Assembly (NCBI GenBank): GCA_905234605.1
Contig: CAJOIE010000005.1
Span: 107,951 to 171,950, forward strand
Length of the DNA: 64,000 nucleotides
Source: an uncultured Bacteroidaceae bacterium
GTDB taxonomy: Bacteria > Bacteroidota > Bacteroidia > Bacteroidales > Bacteroidaceae
Direction of reading: 5' to 3'
The position numbers were made by a program, and so were the translations under genes. Each line of letters opens with the position of its first letter. Position 1 is the first letter of the stretch. The notes below the pieces were generated by a model. The model had not been told where the DNA came from, searched no databases, and saw only the letters and a list, made by a program, of their open reading frames with translations. Positions 26,682 through 35,609 of the stretch are shown piece by piece.

Positions 26682-27707
26682 TCAGAAAGAAGTGCGCGAG
26701 CGTATATTGTCAAGCAGGGTCTTGTTGGCACGTGCGAGCTTGCGCTGCTGCGACTTGATGTCGGCTGTAATCTGGTCGTAGAGGTCCTGGAAGATGTGCT
26801 TGGCCACAGGCCCGTTAGCCACCGCCTCGACATTGGGGCCGACGACAACGCGCAGCCCCTTGGGCACCAGGTGTATGTCTATCTCAGAAGGAGCTTCGGC
26901 CGGGTCGCCGTCGTAGTGTATGACACCAGGCTGTGTGCGGTGCACCCGGAGATGCTTGCACTGGAAGGTGCGTATGTGTGAATTGGTGTCGAGGGTGCGG
27001 TTGAGCATCTGCACCACAATCTGCGGGGCGTTCAGCATGTTGAAAGGCTCCATGATGGTGACGTCGAGCAGTCCGTCGGACATCGAGGCCGAAGGGGCAA
27101 TATAGAAGTTATTGCCATACTGCGAGGCATTGCCGATGGCTATTAGGAAAGCCTTGTAGTGCTCCCTCCTGTCGTCAATCTCCAGCTCATACGTCTCCGG
27201 CTGGTATGCCAGACCCCCGCGCAGGGTCTGGTCGATGTACGTCAACAGGCCCCGCTTGCCGGCGTTGGCAAACTTCTCGCTGATGAAAGCGTCGAAGCCC
27301 ATGCCGCAGGTGCAGAAGAATGGGTGGTCGTCAATCAGTCCGTAGTCCAACGCCTCAATGCGGCACTCCGCAATGACCGCCAGGGCGCGGTCAGGATCCA
27401 TGGGTATGCCCAGATGTCGCGCCAGTCCGTTGCCGCTGCCCATGGGTATGATGCCGAGTGCCGTCGGACTATGCCTCAAGGAACGTGCCACCTCGTTGAC
27501 CGTGCCGTCGCCGCCAATGGCGACACACACGTCGACACCCTCACCTGCGGCTTTCTCTGCCAGCTCGGCAGCATGGCCGCGATGGTCGGTCCAGACCACA
27601 TCCCACTCCATTGCCGAGGCATTGAGGTATCTGGGTATAGCCTCAATGACCGGACGTTTGTCGTTAGTGCCTGAGATAGGGTTGGCTATGAACAGTATAC
27701 GTTGCAT
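26682..27707 (-). CDS. diacylglycerol kinase family lipid kinase (YegS/BmrU-like)
   Basis: 341 residues. The motifs are NPISGTNDK at the N-terminus, IGGDGTVNEVAR (ATP binding) and IPMGSGNGLARHLG, with the C-terminal GDPAE metal-site region. It phosphorylates a lipid hydroxyl; in bacteria the substrates are diacylglycerol, phosphatidylglycerol or sphingoid bases. It is divergently placed to serine palmitoyltransferase, with promoters back to back in the 250-bp gap, so a sphingolipid-related substrate is an attractive inference but not shown. It is followed by ygiQ after 9 nt. Confidence 0.92.
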   Translation of the reverse strand: MQRILFIANPISGTNDKRPVIEAIPRYLNASAMEWDVVWTDHRGHAAELAEKAAGEGVDVCVAIGGDGTVNEVARSLRHSPTALGIIPMGSGNGLARHLGIPMDPDRALAVIAECRIEALDYGLIDDHPFFCTCGMGFDAFISEKFANAGKRGLLTYIDQTLRGGLAYQPETYELEIDDRREHYKAFLIAIGNASQYGNNFYIAPSASMSDGLLDVTIMEPFNMLNAPQIVVQMLNRTLDTNSHIRTFQCKHLRVHRTQPGVIHYDGDPAEAPSEIDIHLVPKGLRVVVGPNVEAVANGPVAKHIFQDLYDQITADIKSQQRKLARANKTLLDNIRSRTSF

Positions 27708-27803
27708 GTACGGTGCAAGCTTTGATTATCATGGAGGCCGACACTGTGCCGACATGCACAAGTGCAGTGTGCGAACACACATCGGCGCATCCTTATTGCA
27801 CCG

Positions 27804-27811
27804 CAAAAGTA
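27804..27811 (-). promoter_or_regulatory. -7 element TACTTTTG of the lipid-kinase/ygiQ unit
   Basis: The complement reads TACTTTTG, about 97 nt before the start codon at 27707. It lies back to back with the promoter of the serine palmitoyltransferase gene. Confidence 0.6.
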
Positions 27812-27875
27812 CCCCAATTTGCACGCGCCACCATACATTTTGCACAAAAAAGGCATCCTGTGTGCGGAATATGGT

Positions 27876-27883
27876 TACCTTTG
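27876..27883 (+). promoter_or_regulatory. -7 element TACCTTTG of the serine palmitoyltransferase gene
   Basis: TACCTTTG is 74 nt before the start codon at 27958, with an A/T-rich leader. Confidence 0.7.
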
Positions 27884-27957
27884 CATCGCTTTTGCACTAA
27901 GCACAGCTACAAATCAGGGCATGTAAACAGAACACCCTTATATACATTAAATATAAT

Positions 27958-29148
27958 ATGGGACTACTACAAGAACGTCTGGGGCATTACGACCGTCCTC
28001 AACACTATAAGGAAATGGGCATTTATCCCTACTTCCGCGAGATTGAAGGCAAGCAGGGCACCGAGGTCATCATGGAGGGCAAGCCCGTGCTCATGTTCGG
28101 CTCCAACGCGTACACAGGCCTTACTGGCGACGAGCGTGTCATCAAGGCCGGCATCGCAGCCATGGAGAAGTATGGCAGCGGCTGCGCAGGCTCACGCTTT
28201 CTCAACGGCACGCTCGACATCCACGTCCAGTTAGAGAAGGAGCTTGCCGGCTTCGTGGGCAAGCAGGAAGCCCTGTGCTTCCCCACCGGCTTCACCGTGA
28301 ACAGCGGTGTGCTTGGCGTGCTGACCGACCGCCACGACTACATCATCTGCGACGACCGCGACCACGCCAGCATCGTGGATGGCGTGCGGGGCAGTTTCTC
28401 GCACCGTCTGAAGTACAAGCACAACGACATGTGCGACCTTGAGTCGCAGCTATGCCGCCTGCCAGCCGACGCGGTCAAGCTGATTGTCGTCGACGGCGTG
28501 TTCTCCATGGAAGGCGACCTGGCCCCATTGCCCAAAATCATTGAGCTCAAGAAGAAATACCCCGGCACGGCAGTGATGGTTGACGAGGCCCACGGCATCG
28601 GTGTCTTCGGCCGTCAAGGCCGCGGTGTGTGCGACCACTTCGGCGTCACCGACGACGTCGACCTCATCATGGGCACCTTCTCCAAGTCGCTGGCCAGCAT
28701 CGGCGGCTTCATCGCGGCCGACAGTGCCATCATCAACTATCTGCGCCATCACACCCGCACATACATCTTCTCGGCATCGTGCACGCCGGCAGCCACGGCA
28801 GCAGCCCGCGAGGCCCTGCACATCATACAGTCGGAGCCCGAGCGCATAGAGCGTCTGTGGGACGTCACCAACTACGCCCTTAAGTGCTTCCGCGAAGCAG
28901 GCTTCGAGATAGGCGACACCGAGAGCCCCATCATCCCCCTGTATGTGCGCGACGTCGACAAGACATTCCTCGTGACGAAACTTGCCTTCGACGCAGGCGT
29001 GTTCATCAACCCTGTCATCCCGCCAGCATGCGCCCCGCAGGACACACTGGTGCGCTACGCGCTCATGGCCACACACACCAAGGAACAAGTCGACAAGTCT
29101 GTGGAACGCCTAAGCAAAGTGTTCCGCGAGCTCGACATCATCAAGTAG
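27958..29148 (+). CDS. spt: serine palmitoyltransferase (alpha-oxoamine synthase family, PLP)
   Basis: 396 residues of the fold-type I PLP alpha-oxoamine synthase family. The catalytic Lys is in TFSKSLASIGGF (near residue 243). Other features are SNAYTGLTGDERV, GSGCAGSRFLNGTLDIH, the Asp motif VMVDEAHGIGVFG and DDRDHASIVDG. The N-terminal GLLQERLGHYDRPQHYKEMG and the lack of a 2-amino-3-ketobutyrate ligase-type N-terminus favour bacterial serine palmitoyltransferase, which condenses serine and an acyl-CoA to 3-ketosphinganine, the first step of sphingolipid synthesis in Bacteroidales. Glycine C-acetyltransferase is the main alternative. It is a monocistronic unit followed by tRNA-Lys. Confidence 0.88.
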   Translation: MGLLQERLGHYDRPQHYKEMGIYPYFREIEGKQGTEVIMEGKPVLMFGSNAYTGLTGDERVIKAGIAAMEKYGSGCAGSRFLNGTLDIHVQLEKELAGFVGKQEALCFPTGFTVNSGVLGVLTDRHDYIICDDRDHASIVDGVRGSFSHRLKYKHNDMCDLESQLCRLPADAVKLIVVDGVFSMEGDLAPLPKIIELKKKYPGTAVMVDEAHGIGVFGRQGRGVCDHFGVTDDVDLIMGTFSKSLASIGGFIAADSAIINYLRHHTRTYIFSASCTPAATAAAREALHIIQSEPERIERLWDVTNYALKCFREAGFEIGDTESPIIPLYVRDVDKTFLVTKLAFDAGVFINPVIPPACAPQDTLVRYALMATHTKEQVDKSVERLSKVFRELDIIK

Positions 29149-29199
29149 GGCAACACACATTTTTTAGCCCAAAAGCTTGCACGTGTCGTGTGAAGGTCA

Positions 29200-29207
29200 T
29201 ACCTTTG
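29200..29207 (+). promoter_or_regulatory. -7 element TACCTTTG of tRNA-Lys
   Basis: TACCTTTG is 65 nt upstream of the tRNA-Lys 5' end. Confidence 0.65.
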
Positions 29208-29272
29208 CACCCGCAAACGACAGACAGAGCGATGTGCAACATCAGCCGCTGCCATGCAACACACAACAGGAT

Positions 29273-29345
29273 GCGTCCTTAGCTCAGTTGGTAGAGCAAT
29301 TGACTCTTAATCAATGGGTCCAGGGTTCGAGCCCCTGAGGGCGTA
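29273..29345 (+). tRNA. tRNA-Lys (anticodon CTT)
   Basis: Cloverleaf: acceptor GCGTCCT / AGGGCGT (one terminal G-U pair and one internal G-U pair), TAGCTCAGTTGGTAGAGC D-arm, anticodon arm ATTGA-CTCTTAA-TCAAT with anticodon CTT, and T-arm CAGGG-TTCGAGC-CCCTG. Discriminator A; no encoded CCA. Confidence 0.95.
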
Positions 29346-29351
29346 CAGACG

Positions 29352-29386
29352 AGAGGATAAGCACACATGCAAGTGGCTTATCCTCT
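29352..29386 (+). terminator. terminator of tRNA-Lys
   Basis: A perfect 11-bp stem AGAGGATAAGC / GCTTATCCTCT (29352-29362, 29376-29386) followed by TTCCTTTAT. Confidence 0.85.
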
Positions 29387-29444
29387 TTCCTTTATAGCAC
29401 CAGCCAGCAGCCGTAAGCCCCAGAATCCGCATCCATCTGCCAGA

Positions 29445-29525
29445 CACCATGCAGGGTGAAGGCCTTCACCCTACAGAGTGTCCCCAGACCACCCTGCATG
29501 GTGAAGGCCTTCACCATGCAGGGCG
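29445..29525. repeat. pair of interspersed palindromes (CACCATGCAGGGTG family)
   Basis: The first copy contains the perfect palindrome GGGTGAAGGCCTTCACCC with CACCATGCAGGGTG at 29445-29458. The second is a perfect 32-bp palindrome with halves CCCTGCATGGTGAAGG (29492-29507) and CCTTCACCATGCAGGG (29508-29523). No coding potential. Confidence 0.85.
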
Positions 29526-29657
29526 ATTGCGTGTGCCATGCACAGAGGCACCTCCACAGCATACAGGGCAACACGAGACATGTTGCCGCAAAAAAAATCG
29601 TCAGCATGCACATTGACTTATCACAATAGTGCAAGGCCCACTTACGACAAAAAGAGT

Positions 29658-29665
29658 TACCTTTG
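29658..29665 (+). promoter_or_regulatory. -7 element TACCTTTG of the thiE-like gene
   Basis: TACCTTTG is 55 nt before the start codon at 29721 and likely also serves prs downstream. Confidence 0.65.
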
Positions 29666-29720
29666 CGGCACATGAGTGGCTCAAGGCATTTTCGTCCACA
29701 CGCCACACATTCCCACCCCG

Positions 29721-30329
29721 ATGAAACTTCTCCTTCTCTCCACGCCCGATTTCTTCGTTGAGGAAGACCAGATAATCAGTGCCCTCTTCGACGAAGGTCT
29801 CGACATTCTGCACCTGCGCAAGCCTGATGCGGAACCCGTCTACAGCGAGCGCCTGCTCACACTCCTGCCACAGGAGTGCCACAAGCACATCGTGGTGCAC
29901 GAGCATTTCTATCTGTGTCAGGAGTTCGGCCTGCGAGGCATCCACCTGAGCAGTGCCCACCCCGCCCCACCTGCCAGTTTCAGCGGCCAGCTCTCGCGCT
30001 CATGCCATAGCCTGGCCGACCTGCCTACCAGCAGAGAGGGCATGGACTACGTGTTCCTCTCACCCATTTTTGACTCCATCAGCTATCCCGACCGCCACGC
30101 GGCCTACACCGACGAGGAGCTGCGCAGTGCCACACGGCGGGGCATCATCGACCGCAAGGTGATAGCCGCCGGAGGCATCAATGCCGACACGCTGCCGCGC
30201 CTGCGCGACTACGGTTTCGGCGGTGCCGTGGTGCTGGGCGACCTCTGGACACGCTTCAACATCCACTCGGGCCTCGACTACAAAGAAGTGATAGCCCACT
30301 TCCGCAAGTTGCGCAAGGCAGCCGGATAA
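29721..30329 (+). CDS. thiamine-phosphate synthase-like protein (ThiE family)
   Basis: 202 residues from the start at 29721 (MKLLLLSTPDFFVEEDQII). It is a TIM-barrel of the ThiE/TenI family: LHLRKPDAEP near the N-terminus, the pyrophosphate-loop-like DYVFLSPIFDSISYPDRHAAY (shown here as two stretches DYVFLSPIFDS and YPDRHAAY) and VIAAGGINADTLPRLRDYG. True ThiE couples the HMP-pyrophosphate and thiazole-phosphate moieties of thiamine. Bacteroidales often carry an extra ThiE-like copy apart from the thi operon, and no other thiamine gene is present here, so the exact activity is uncertain. prs follows after 78 nt. Confidence 0.85.
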   Translation: MKLLLLSTPDFFVEEDQIISALFDEGLDILHLRKPDAEPVYSERLLTLLPQECHKHIVVHEHFYLCQEFGLRGIHLSSAHPAPPASFSGQLSRSCHSLADLPTSREGMDYVFLSPIFDSISYPDRHAAYTDEELRSATRRGIIDRKVIAAGGINADTLPRLRDYGFGGAVVLGDLWTRFNIHSGLDYKEVIAHFRKLRKAAG

Positions 30330-30407
30330 CAGCCATAGGGCGCGACAACACACCATCACACACAGCCCCACAGACCACACTCACCCATCATCCATACTCC
30401 CACACAC

Positions 30408-31346
30408 ATGCCATCCGACTCTTCATTCCTCGTATTCTCTGGCACTGCCACACGCTACCTCACCGAGAAGATATGCGCCAGCCTCAAGGTGCCCATGGGC
30501 AACATCAACGTTACGCACTTCGCCGACGGCGAGTTCTCTGTATGCTACGACGAGACCGTGCGCGGGCGCGATGTCTTCCTCGTGCAAAGCACCTTCCCCA
30601 ACTCAGACAACCTGATGGAGCTGCTCCTGATGATAGACGCCGCCAAGCGCGCCTCCGCCCGCAGCATCAACGCCGTGATACCCTATTTCGGGTGGGCACG
30701 TCAGGACCGCAAGGACAAGCCGCGCGTGGCCATCGGTGCCAAGCTGGTGGCCGACATGCTGTCGGTGGCAGGCATCAGCCGCCTCATCACCATGGACCTG
30801 CACGCCGACCAGGAGCAAGGCTTCTTCAACGTGCCCGTCGACCATCTCTATGCCTCGTCGGTGATGCTGCCATACATAGAGAGCCTGCACCTGCCCAACC
30901 TCGTCATTGCCACACCCGACGTGGGCGGCTCCAAACGCGCATCGGCCTACTCCAAGTACTTCGGATGCCCCCTCGTGCTCTGCAACAAGACACGCCGCCG
31001 CCCTAACGAGGTGGCATCAATGCAGATAATAGGCGACGTGACCGATGCCGACGTGGTGCTCATCGACGACATGGTCGACACCGCCGGCACCATCACCACA
31101 GCCGCCGACATCATGATGGACAACGGGGCACACTCCGTGCGCGCCGTGGCCACACACTGCGTCATGAGCGGTCCCGCCAGCGAGCGCGTGCAAGCCAGTC
31201 AGCTCACGGAAATAGTCTTCACCGACTCCATCCCCTACTCCAATCGCTGCGCCAAGGTGAAGCAAATCTCCATAGCCGACCTCATCGCAGAGACCATCCG
31301 CCGCGTGGAAGCCGCCGAGAGCATAAGCGACCAGTATCTCATCTGA
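30408..31346 (+). CDS. prs: ribose-phosphate pyrophosphokinase
   Basis: 312 residues, normal for class I PRPP synthase. It converts ribose 5-phosphate and ATP to PRPP for purine, pyrimidine, histidine and NAD synthesis in the cytoplasm. Visible features are VTHFADGEFSVCYDETVRG, the flexible-loop region YFGWARQDRKDKPR, the divalent-cation site MDLHADQEQGFFNVPVDHLY and the PRPP-binding loop VVLIDDMVDTAGTITTA. It follows the thiE-like gene and precedes the C10 protease gene by 24 nt, but these may have separate promoters. Confidence 0.97.
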   Translation: MPSDSSFLVFSGTATRYLTEKICASLKVPMGNINVTHFADGEFSVCYDETVRGRDVFLVQSTFPNSDNLMELLLMIDAAKRASARSINAVIPYFGWARQDRKDKPRVAIGAKLVADMLSVAGISRLITMDLHADQEQGFFNVPVDHLYASSVMLPYIESLHLPNLVIATPDVGGSKRASAYSKYFGCPLVLCNKTRRRPNEVASMQIIGDVTDADVVLIDDMVDTAGTITTAADIMMDNGAHSVRAVATHCVMSGPASERVQASQLTEIVFTDSIPYSNRCAKVKQISIADLIAETIRRVEAAESISDQYLI

Positions 31347-31370
31347 CACACCAGCACAAGCCGTCTATCC

Positions 31371-34300
31371 ATGAACAAACCAGCACATCTGCACGCCGTC
31401 AGGACAACAGGCACAAGCCTCTGCCACCTCATGCTCTGCGCCATAATGCTCATCGCTGCCGCGACCACGACAGCCATGGCCACGCCACTCACGCCAGAGC
31501 AGGCACGAGCCGCTGCCAGCAAGTTCCTGGCCACACGCCACGGAGCACAAGAGCTCACACAAGTGACACGCAGCTCGCGCCTCAGTCCCCGTCATGCCGG
31601 CACGCCGCAGGGAGCATCACTCTACTACGCCTTCGACCGTGGCGATGGCGAAGGATACATCATCATGGGTGCCGACAGCGAGGTGCCCGATGTGCTGGCC
31701 TACACCGACAGCGGCAACTTCGACTATGCTTCTCTGCCCGATGCTGCCAAGGAGTGGCTGCAACGCATGGAAGCACAGATTGCCGACGTGCGCGACGGCA
31801 AGGCACAGCGAGCCCCAGTGGCGGCCACACACCCCGCCATCAGCCCCTTAGTCACGGCACGTTGGGACCAGAGCTACCCCTACAACATGCGCTGCCCGGG
31901 CGGCTCCGTCACAGGCTGTGTGGCCACAGCCATGGCACAAATCATGTACTTCCACCGCGACAAGTCGGTGACAGCCACCACGGCCGACATCCCAGGCTAC
32001 GTGACCAACACCGACCACCGCACCGTGGCGGCTATTGCCGAAGGGACGGAGATCGACTGGGCCAACATGCGCGACAGCTACTCAGGCTCGGAGACCAATG
32101 CCCAGAGGCTGGCCGTGGCCAACCTGATGCTCTATTGCGGCGTGGCCGTGGAGATGGACTATACCACAAGTGCCTCGGGCGCATACTCCTACCTCGTGGC
32201 CGAAGGACTGCGCAAATACTTCGGCTACGGTGCTTCCGTGAAATACATACAGCAGGCTGCCTACAGCAACGCACAATGGGACAACCTGCTATATGCCGAG
32301 CTGGCTGCCGACCGACCCTTCTATCTCTCGGGTGCCAACTCAGAGGCAGGACATGCCTTTGTCTGCGACGGCTACGACGGCGACGGCATGTACCATATCA
32401 ACTGGGGATGGGGCGGCACGAGCAACGGCTACTACCTGCTCTCGAAACTCACGCCAGGCTCGCAAGGCATTGGCGGCAGCACAGATGGCTACAATACCGA
32501 CGTGGAAGCCATCATTGGCATCGAGCCCGAGGACTACGACAACAAAGCCATCACCTTCGCCGACGCCACCGTGAAACGACTTGCCATTGCAGCCTTCGAC
32601 ACCGACGCCAACGGAGCACTGAGCTATAAGGAAGCTGCCGAGGTGACCGACCTCGGCACCACATTCACTGGCGCACGCAACATACGCTCATTTGCCGAGC
32701 TACGCTACTTCACCGGACTCACCACCATCAACGACGATGCCTTTGCCGGCTGTGCCGCACTGACCACCGTGCGCCTGCCCAAGACGCTGACAGCGATAGG
32801 CTCACGCGCCTTTGCCGGATGCACGCGCCTCGCAGGCACCATACTCCCCGACGCGCTGGCATCTATCGGCGACTCGGCCTTCGCAGGATGCACAGCCCTG
32901 GCACTCACGGGGCTGCCCACGCCGGTCACAGCCATTGCCGACAATGCCTTCGAGGGCTGCAAGGCCATAACCTCATTCTCCATCAATGCCAACGTCACGG
33001 CCATTGGCAGCAAAGCCTTTGCCGGATGCACAGGCCTGACTACCTTCTGTCTCGACATCAGCAACCCTGAGCTCATAGCCATGGGCAGCGATGTCTTCCA
33101 GGGCATCGACCTCGCCAAGGCAAAACTCTCCGTGCTTGAGGGAGGACGTGCCATGTTCAGCACAACGGAGCAGTGGCAGGACTTCGGCACCATCATGGAG
33201 GTGCGCTCGCCCGAGAACCCGCTCTATGAGACCGCAGCACAGTTGGAGGCCCTCATAGCCACAGCCACAGCCAAGAATGTGGACCACACACGCGAGCTGG
33301 CCATATACCAGGACATCGACGCCACCGAGGCAGAGCTACACAGCGCACTGCTCACCATGCGCCGCAAGCTGGGCTTCATCCACTTTGCCGACGACAATGT
33401 GCGCACACGCCTACTCGCAACATGGGACATGGACACCGACGACGAGATAAGCCTCACCGAGGCTGCCACCAGCAACACCCTCGGCTATGCCTTCTACCGC
33501 TCCGACATCACCACCTTCGACGAGCTGACCTACTTCACCGGCATGGATGCACTCTACGGCAACACCTTCGAGGACAGCAAGCAACTCACCTCGGTCACCC
33601 TGCCGCCAAACCTGAACTACATCTACTACCGTGCCTTCTACGGATGCTCGGCACTGGAGGAAATCACCATCCCGAGCCGTGTCACCTACATAGGCTTCAA
33701 CACCTTCAAGGGCTGCACCTCGCTGCGCACCGTGCGCGTGGCCGTAACCTCGCCCGACATCATCGAGACAGCCGACAATGCCTTCGAGGGGCTCGACCTG
33801 TCCGCCATGACCCTTGTGGTGCCCCATGGCTCCAGGGAACTCTATGCACAGGCACCCGTGTGGAAGGACTTCGGCACCATCAGCGAGATGCGCGGCCAGA
33901 CAGCAGTGAACATCTCGGCACCAGACACCGACACACCGTTCTACCTATATAATTATGGTGCCGATGCCTACGTGGGACAAGGCGAAGCGTGGGGCACACA
34001 GGCCGTCACCTCGACATCGCCCTTAGTGTTCCAGCTCAAACGCACAGCCCGTATGCCAGAGGGCGTGTACTACCTGAGCTCCTCGGCAGGCATACTGTTC
34101 CGCACCAACAGCGACGGCACCGTAGGCGACGGCGTGAAGACCTGCTTCGTTGACGGCTCGTCAGTATCTGCCAAGGCCTACTGGCAACTCATCCCTGCCA
34201 AAGCCGACAACACGTTCCGCCTGCAAGTGCCCGAGACCGACGCCGAACACGCTGCCGACAGCTATCTCGGCACCGCACCCTCGCACGAAAGCCACCACTC

Positions 34301-35609
34301 ACAACCCACGACGGGCCTCTACTACGATGTCACCCTTGCGAACCAGCCAGACCGTTGCCTGTGGGCTGTTGTCACCACAGCAGAGATAGCACGTGCCAAG
34401 GAGCAGGACGAGCGCGTGGCCGACCTGGCTCACCTGCTTGCTCTTGCCCAGACCTATCCAGATATCGACGTGACGGAGCAGCAAGCAGTCTACGACGACT
34501 TCGAGGCCACTCCCGAAGCCATCGTCCAGGCATCTGCCACCCTGCGCGACAAGCTCCGCTTCATCAGCTTCACCAACTCCACGGCTCGCACCAAGTCGGT
34601 CAACGCCTTCGACCTCAACGGCGACGGCGAAGTGAGCCTCGACGAGGCTGCCTCCATCACCGACATTGGAACCACCTATCGCACAGCCAATGCCATGCAG
34701 TCGCTCGACGAGCTGCGCTACTTCACCGCGCTCACATCAATTCCTGCACTCGCCTTTGCCTCATGCACGGCACTTGTGTCGCTCTATCTGCCAGCCTCTG
34801 TCACCACTATTGCCGACAAGGCTTTCCAGAATGCCACGGCATTGCGCTACATAGCCATGCCCGCCACCGCTGTAGAGGCCACCAAGAACTCAGGCATCAA
34901 CAAGGCGGCCACCATCTTTGTAGCACCAGAGCTGCTTGCGACCTATCAGGCTGATGCCTACTGGTCAACCCTCAGCATTGAGCCCTTCACGGGCACGCCA
35001 ACGGTGTCCACCAGCGACATCACGCGCGAGTATGGCCGGAGCAATCCCACCTTCACCTTCACTGTCACCGGAGCACCTATTGACGGCACACCCACCGTTG
35101 GCACCGAGGCGGTGCAGGCAACAGGCGTAGGCACATATCCCATCAGCATAGGCACAGGCACCGTGCAGCGCACCGACGTGGTCTACCAGCATGGCACGCT
35201 GACCATCGAGCATGCACCACTCACCGTCACCGCACGCTCCTACAGCCGCTATGTGGGCACCGACAACCCCGAGTTTGCCTTCACCTGCCGCTCCTTCCGT
35301 GCCGGCGACAAGGTTGCCACTGCCTTCACCGTAGAGCCAGTCATTGAGTGCGAGGCAACGGCCGACAGTCCTGCCGGCGAGTACCCAATCCGCATCTATG
35401 GCGGCGAGGCTCCCAACTACGCTGTCACCTACGTTGACGGCGTGCTCACCGTGAGCGAGGATCCCAGTGCCGTGAGCGGCATCGTGGCCGACACGCCGCT
35501 CCCTGCCGCTGTCTACGACCTTGCCGGCCGCCGCATCAGTGCTCCCGCCCTGACATCGCGCGGCATATATATTGAGCACGGACGCAAGCACGTATGCAAG
35601 ACAAGATAA
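31371..35609 (+). CDS. secreted C10-family (streptopain-like) cysteine protease with EF-hand/LRR modules and sorting motif
   Basis: 1412 residues with a signal peptide. A Spi-type propeptide region precedes the C10 peptidase domain, with catalytic Cys near residue 182 (GGSVTGCVATAMAQIMYF) and His near 326 (SEAGHAFVCDGYDGDGMYHI, NWGWGG). Then come three composite modules starting near residues 392, 668 and 1063, each with an EF-hand or dockerin-like loop (DTDANGALSYKEAAEV; DMDTDDEISLTEAAT; DLNGDGEVSLDEAASI) followed by BspA-type LRRs (AFAGCAALTTVRLPKTLTAI). A beta-rich insert lies at about 850-1030. Two MBG-like domains (about 1215-1360) and VYDLAGRR ... [16 protein letters not shown] end the protein. 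It probably acts on host or dietary proteins at the cell surface. The 3' end overlaps uvrA by 16 nt, giving a slightly odd sorting-motif tail. Confidence 0.88.
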   Translation: MNKPAHLHAVRTTGTSLCHLMLCAIMLIAAATTTAMATPLTPEQARAAASKFLATRHGAQELTQVTRSSRLSPRHAGTPQGASLYYAFDRGDGEGYIIMGADSEVPDVLAYTDSGNFDYASLPDAAKEWLQRMEAQIADVRDGKAQRAPVAATHPAISPLVTARWDQSYPYNMRCPGGSVTGCVATAMAQIMYFHRDKSVTATTADIPGYVTNTDHRTVAAIAEGTEIDWANMRDSYSGSETNAQRLAVANLMLYCGVAVEMDYTTSASGAYSYLVAEGLRKYFGYGASVKYIQQAAYSNAQWDNLLYAELAADRPFYLSGANSEAGHAFVCDGYDGDGMYHINWGWGGTSNGYYLLSKLTPGSQGIGGSTDGYNTDVEAIIGIEPEDYDNKAITFADATVKRLAIAAFDTDANGALSYKEAAEVTDLGTTFTGARNIRSFAELRYFTGLTTINDDAFAGCAALTTVRLPKTLTAIGSRAFAGCTRLAGTILPDALASIGDSAFAGCTALALTGLPTPVTAIADNAFEGCKAITSFSINANVTAIGSKAFAGCTGLTTFCLDISNPELIAMGSDVFQGIDLAKAKLSVLEGGRAMFSTTEQWQDFGTIMEVRSPENPLYETAAQLEALIATATAKNVDHTRELAIYQDIDATEAELHSALLTMRRKLGFIHFADDNVRTRLLATWDMDTDDEISLTEAATSNTLGYAFYRSDITTFDELTYFTGMDALYGNTFEDSKQLTSVTLPPNLNYIYYRAFYGCSALEEITIPSRVTYIGFNTFKGCTSLRTVRVAVTSPDIIETADNAFEGLDLSAMTLVVPHGSRELYAQAPVWKDFGTISEMRGQTAVNISAPDTDTPFYLYNYGADAYVGQGEAWGTQAVTSTSPLVFQLKRTARMPEGVYYLSSSAGILFRTNSDGTVGDGVKTCFVDGSSVSAKAYWQLIPAKADNTFRLQVPETDAEHAADSYLGTAPSHESHHSQPTTGLYYDVTLANQPDRCLWAVVTTAEIARAKEQDERVADLAHLLALAQTYPDIDVTEQQAVYDDFEATPEAIVQASATLRDKLRFISFTNSTARTKSVNAFDLNGDGEVSLDEAASITDIGTTYRTANAMQSLDELRYFTALTSIPALAFASCTALVSLYLPASVTTIADKAFQNATALRYIAMPATAVEATKNSGINKAATIFVAPELLATYQADAYWSTLSIEPFTGTPTVSTSDITREYGRSNPTFTFTVTGAPIDGTPTVGTEAVQATGVGTYPISIGTGTVQRTDVVYQHGTLTIEHAPLTVTARSYSRYVGTDNPEFAFTCRSFRAGDKVATAFTVEPVIECEATADSPAGEYPIRIYGGEAPNYAVTYVDGVLTVSEDPSAVSGIVADTPLPAAVYDLAGRRISAPALTSRGIYIEHGRKHVCKTR

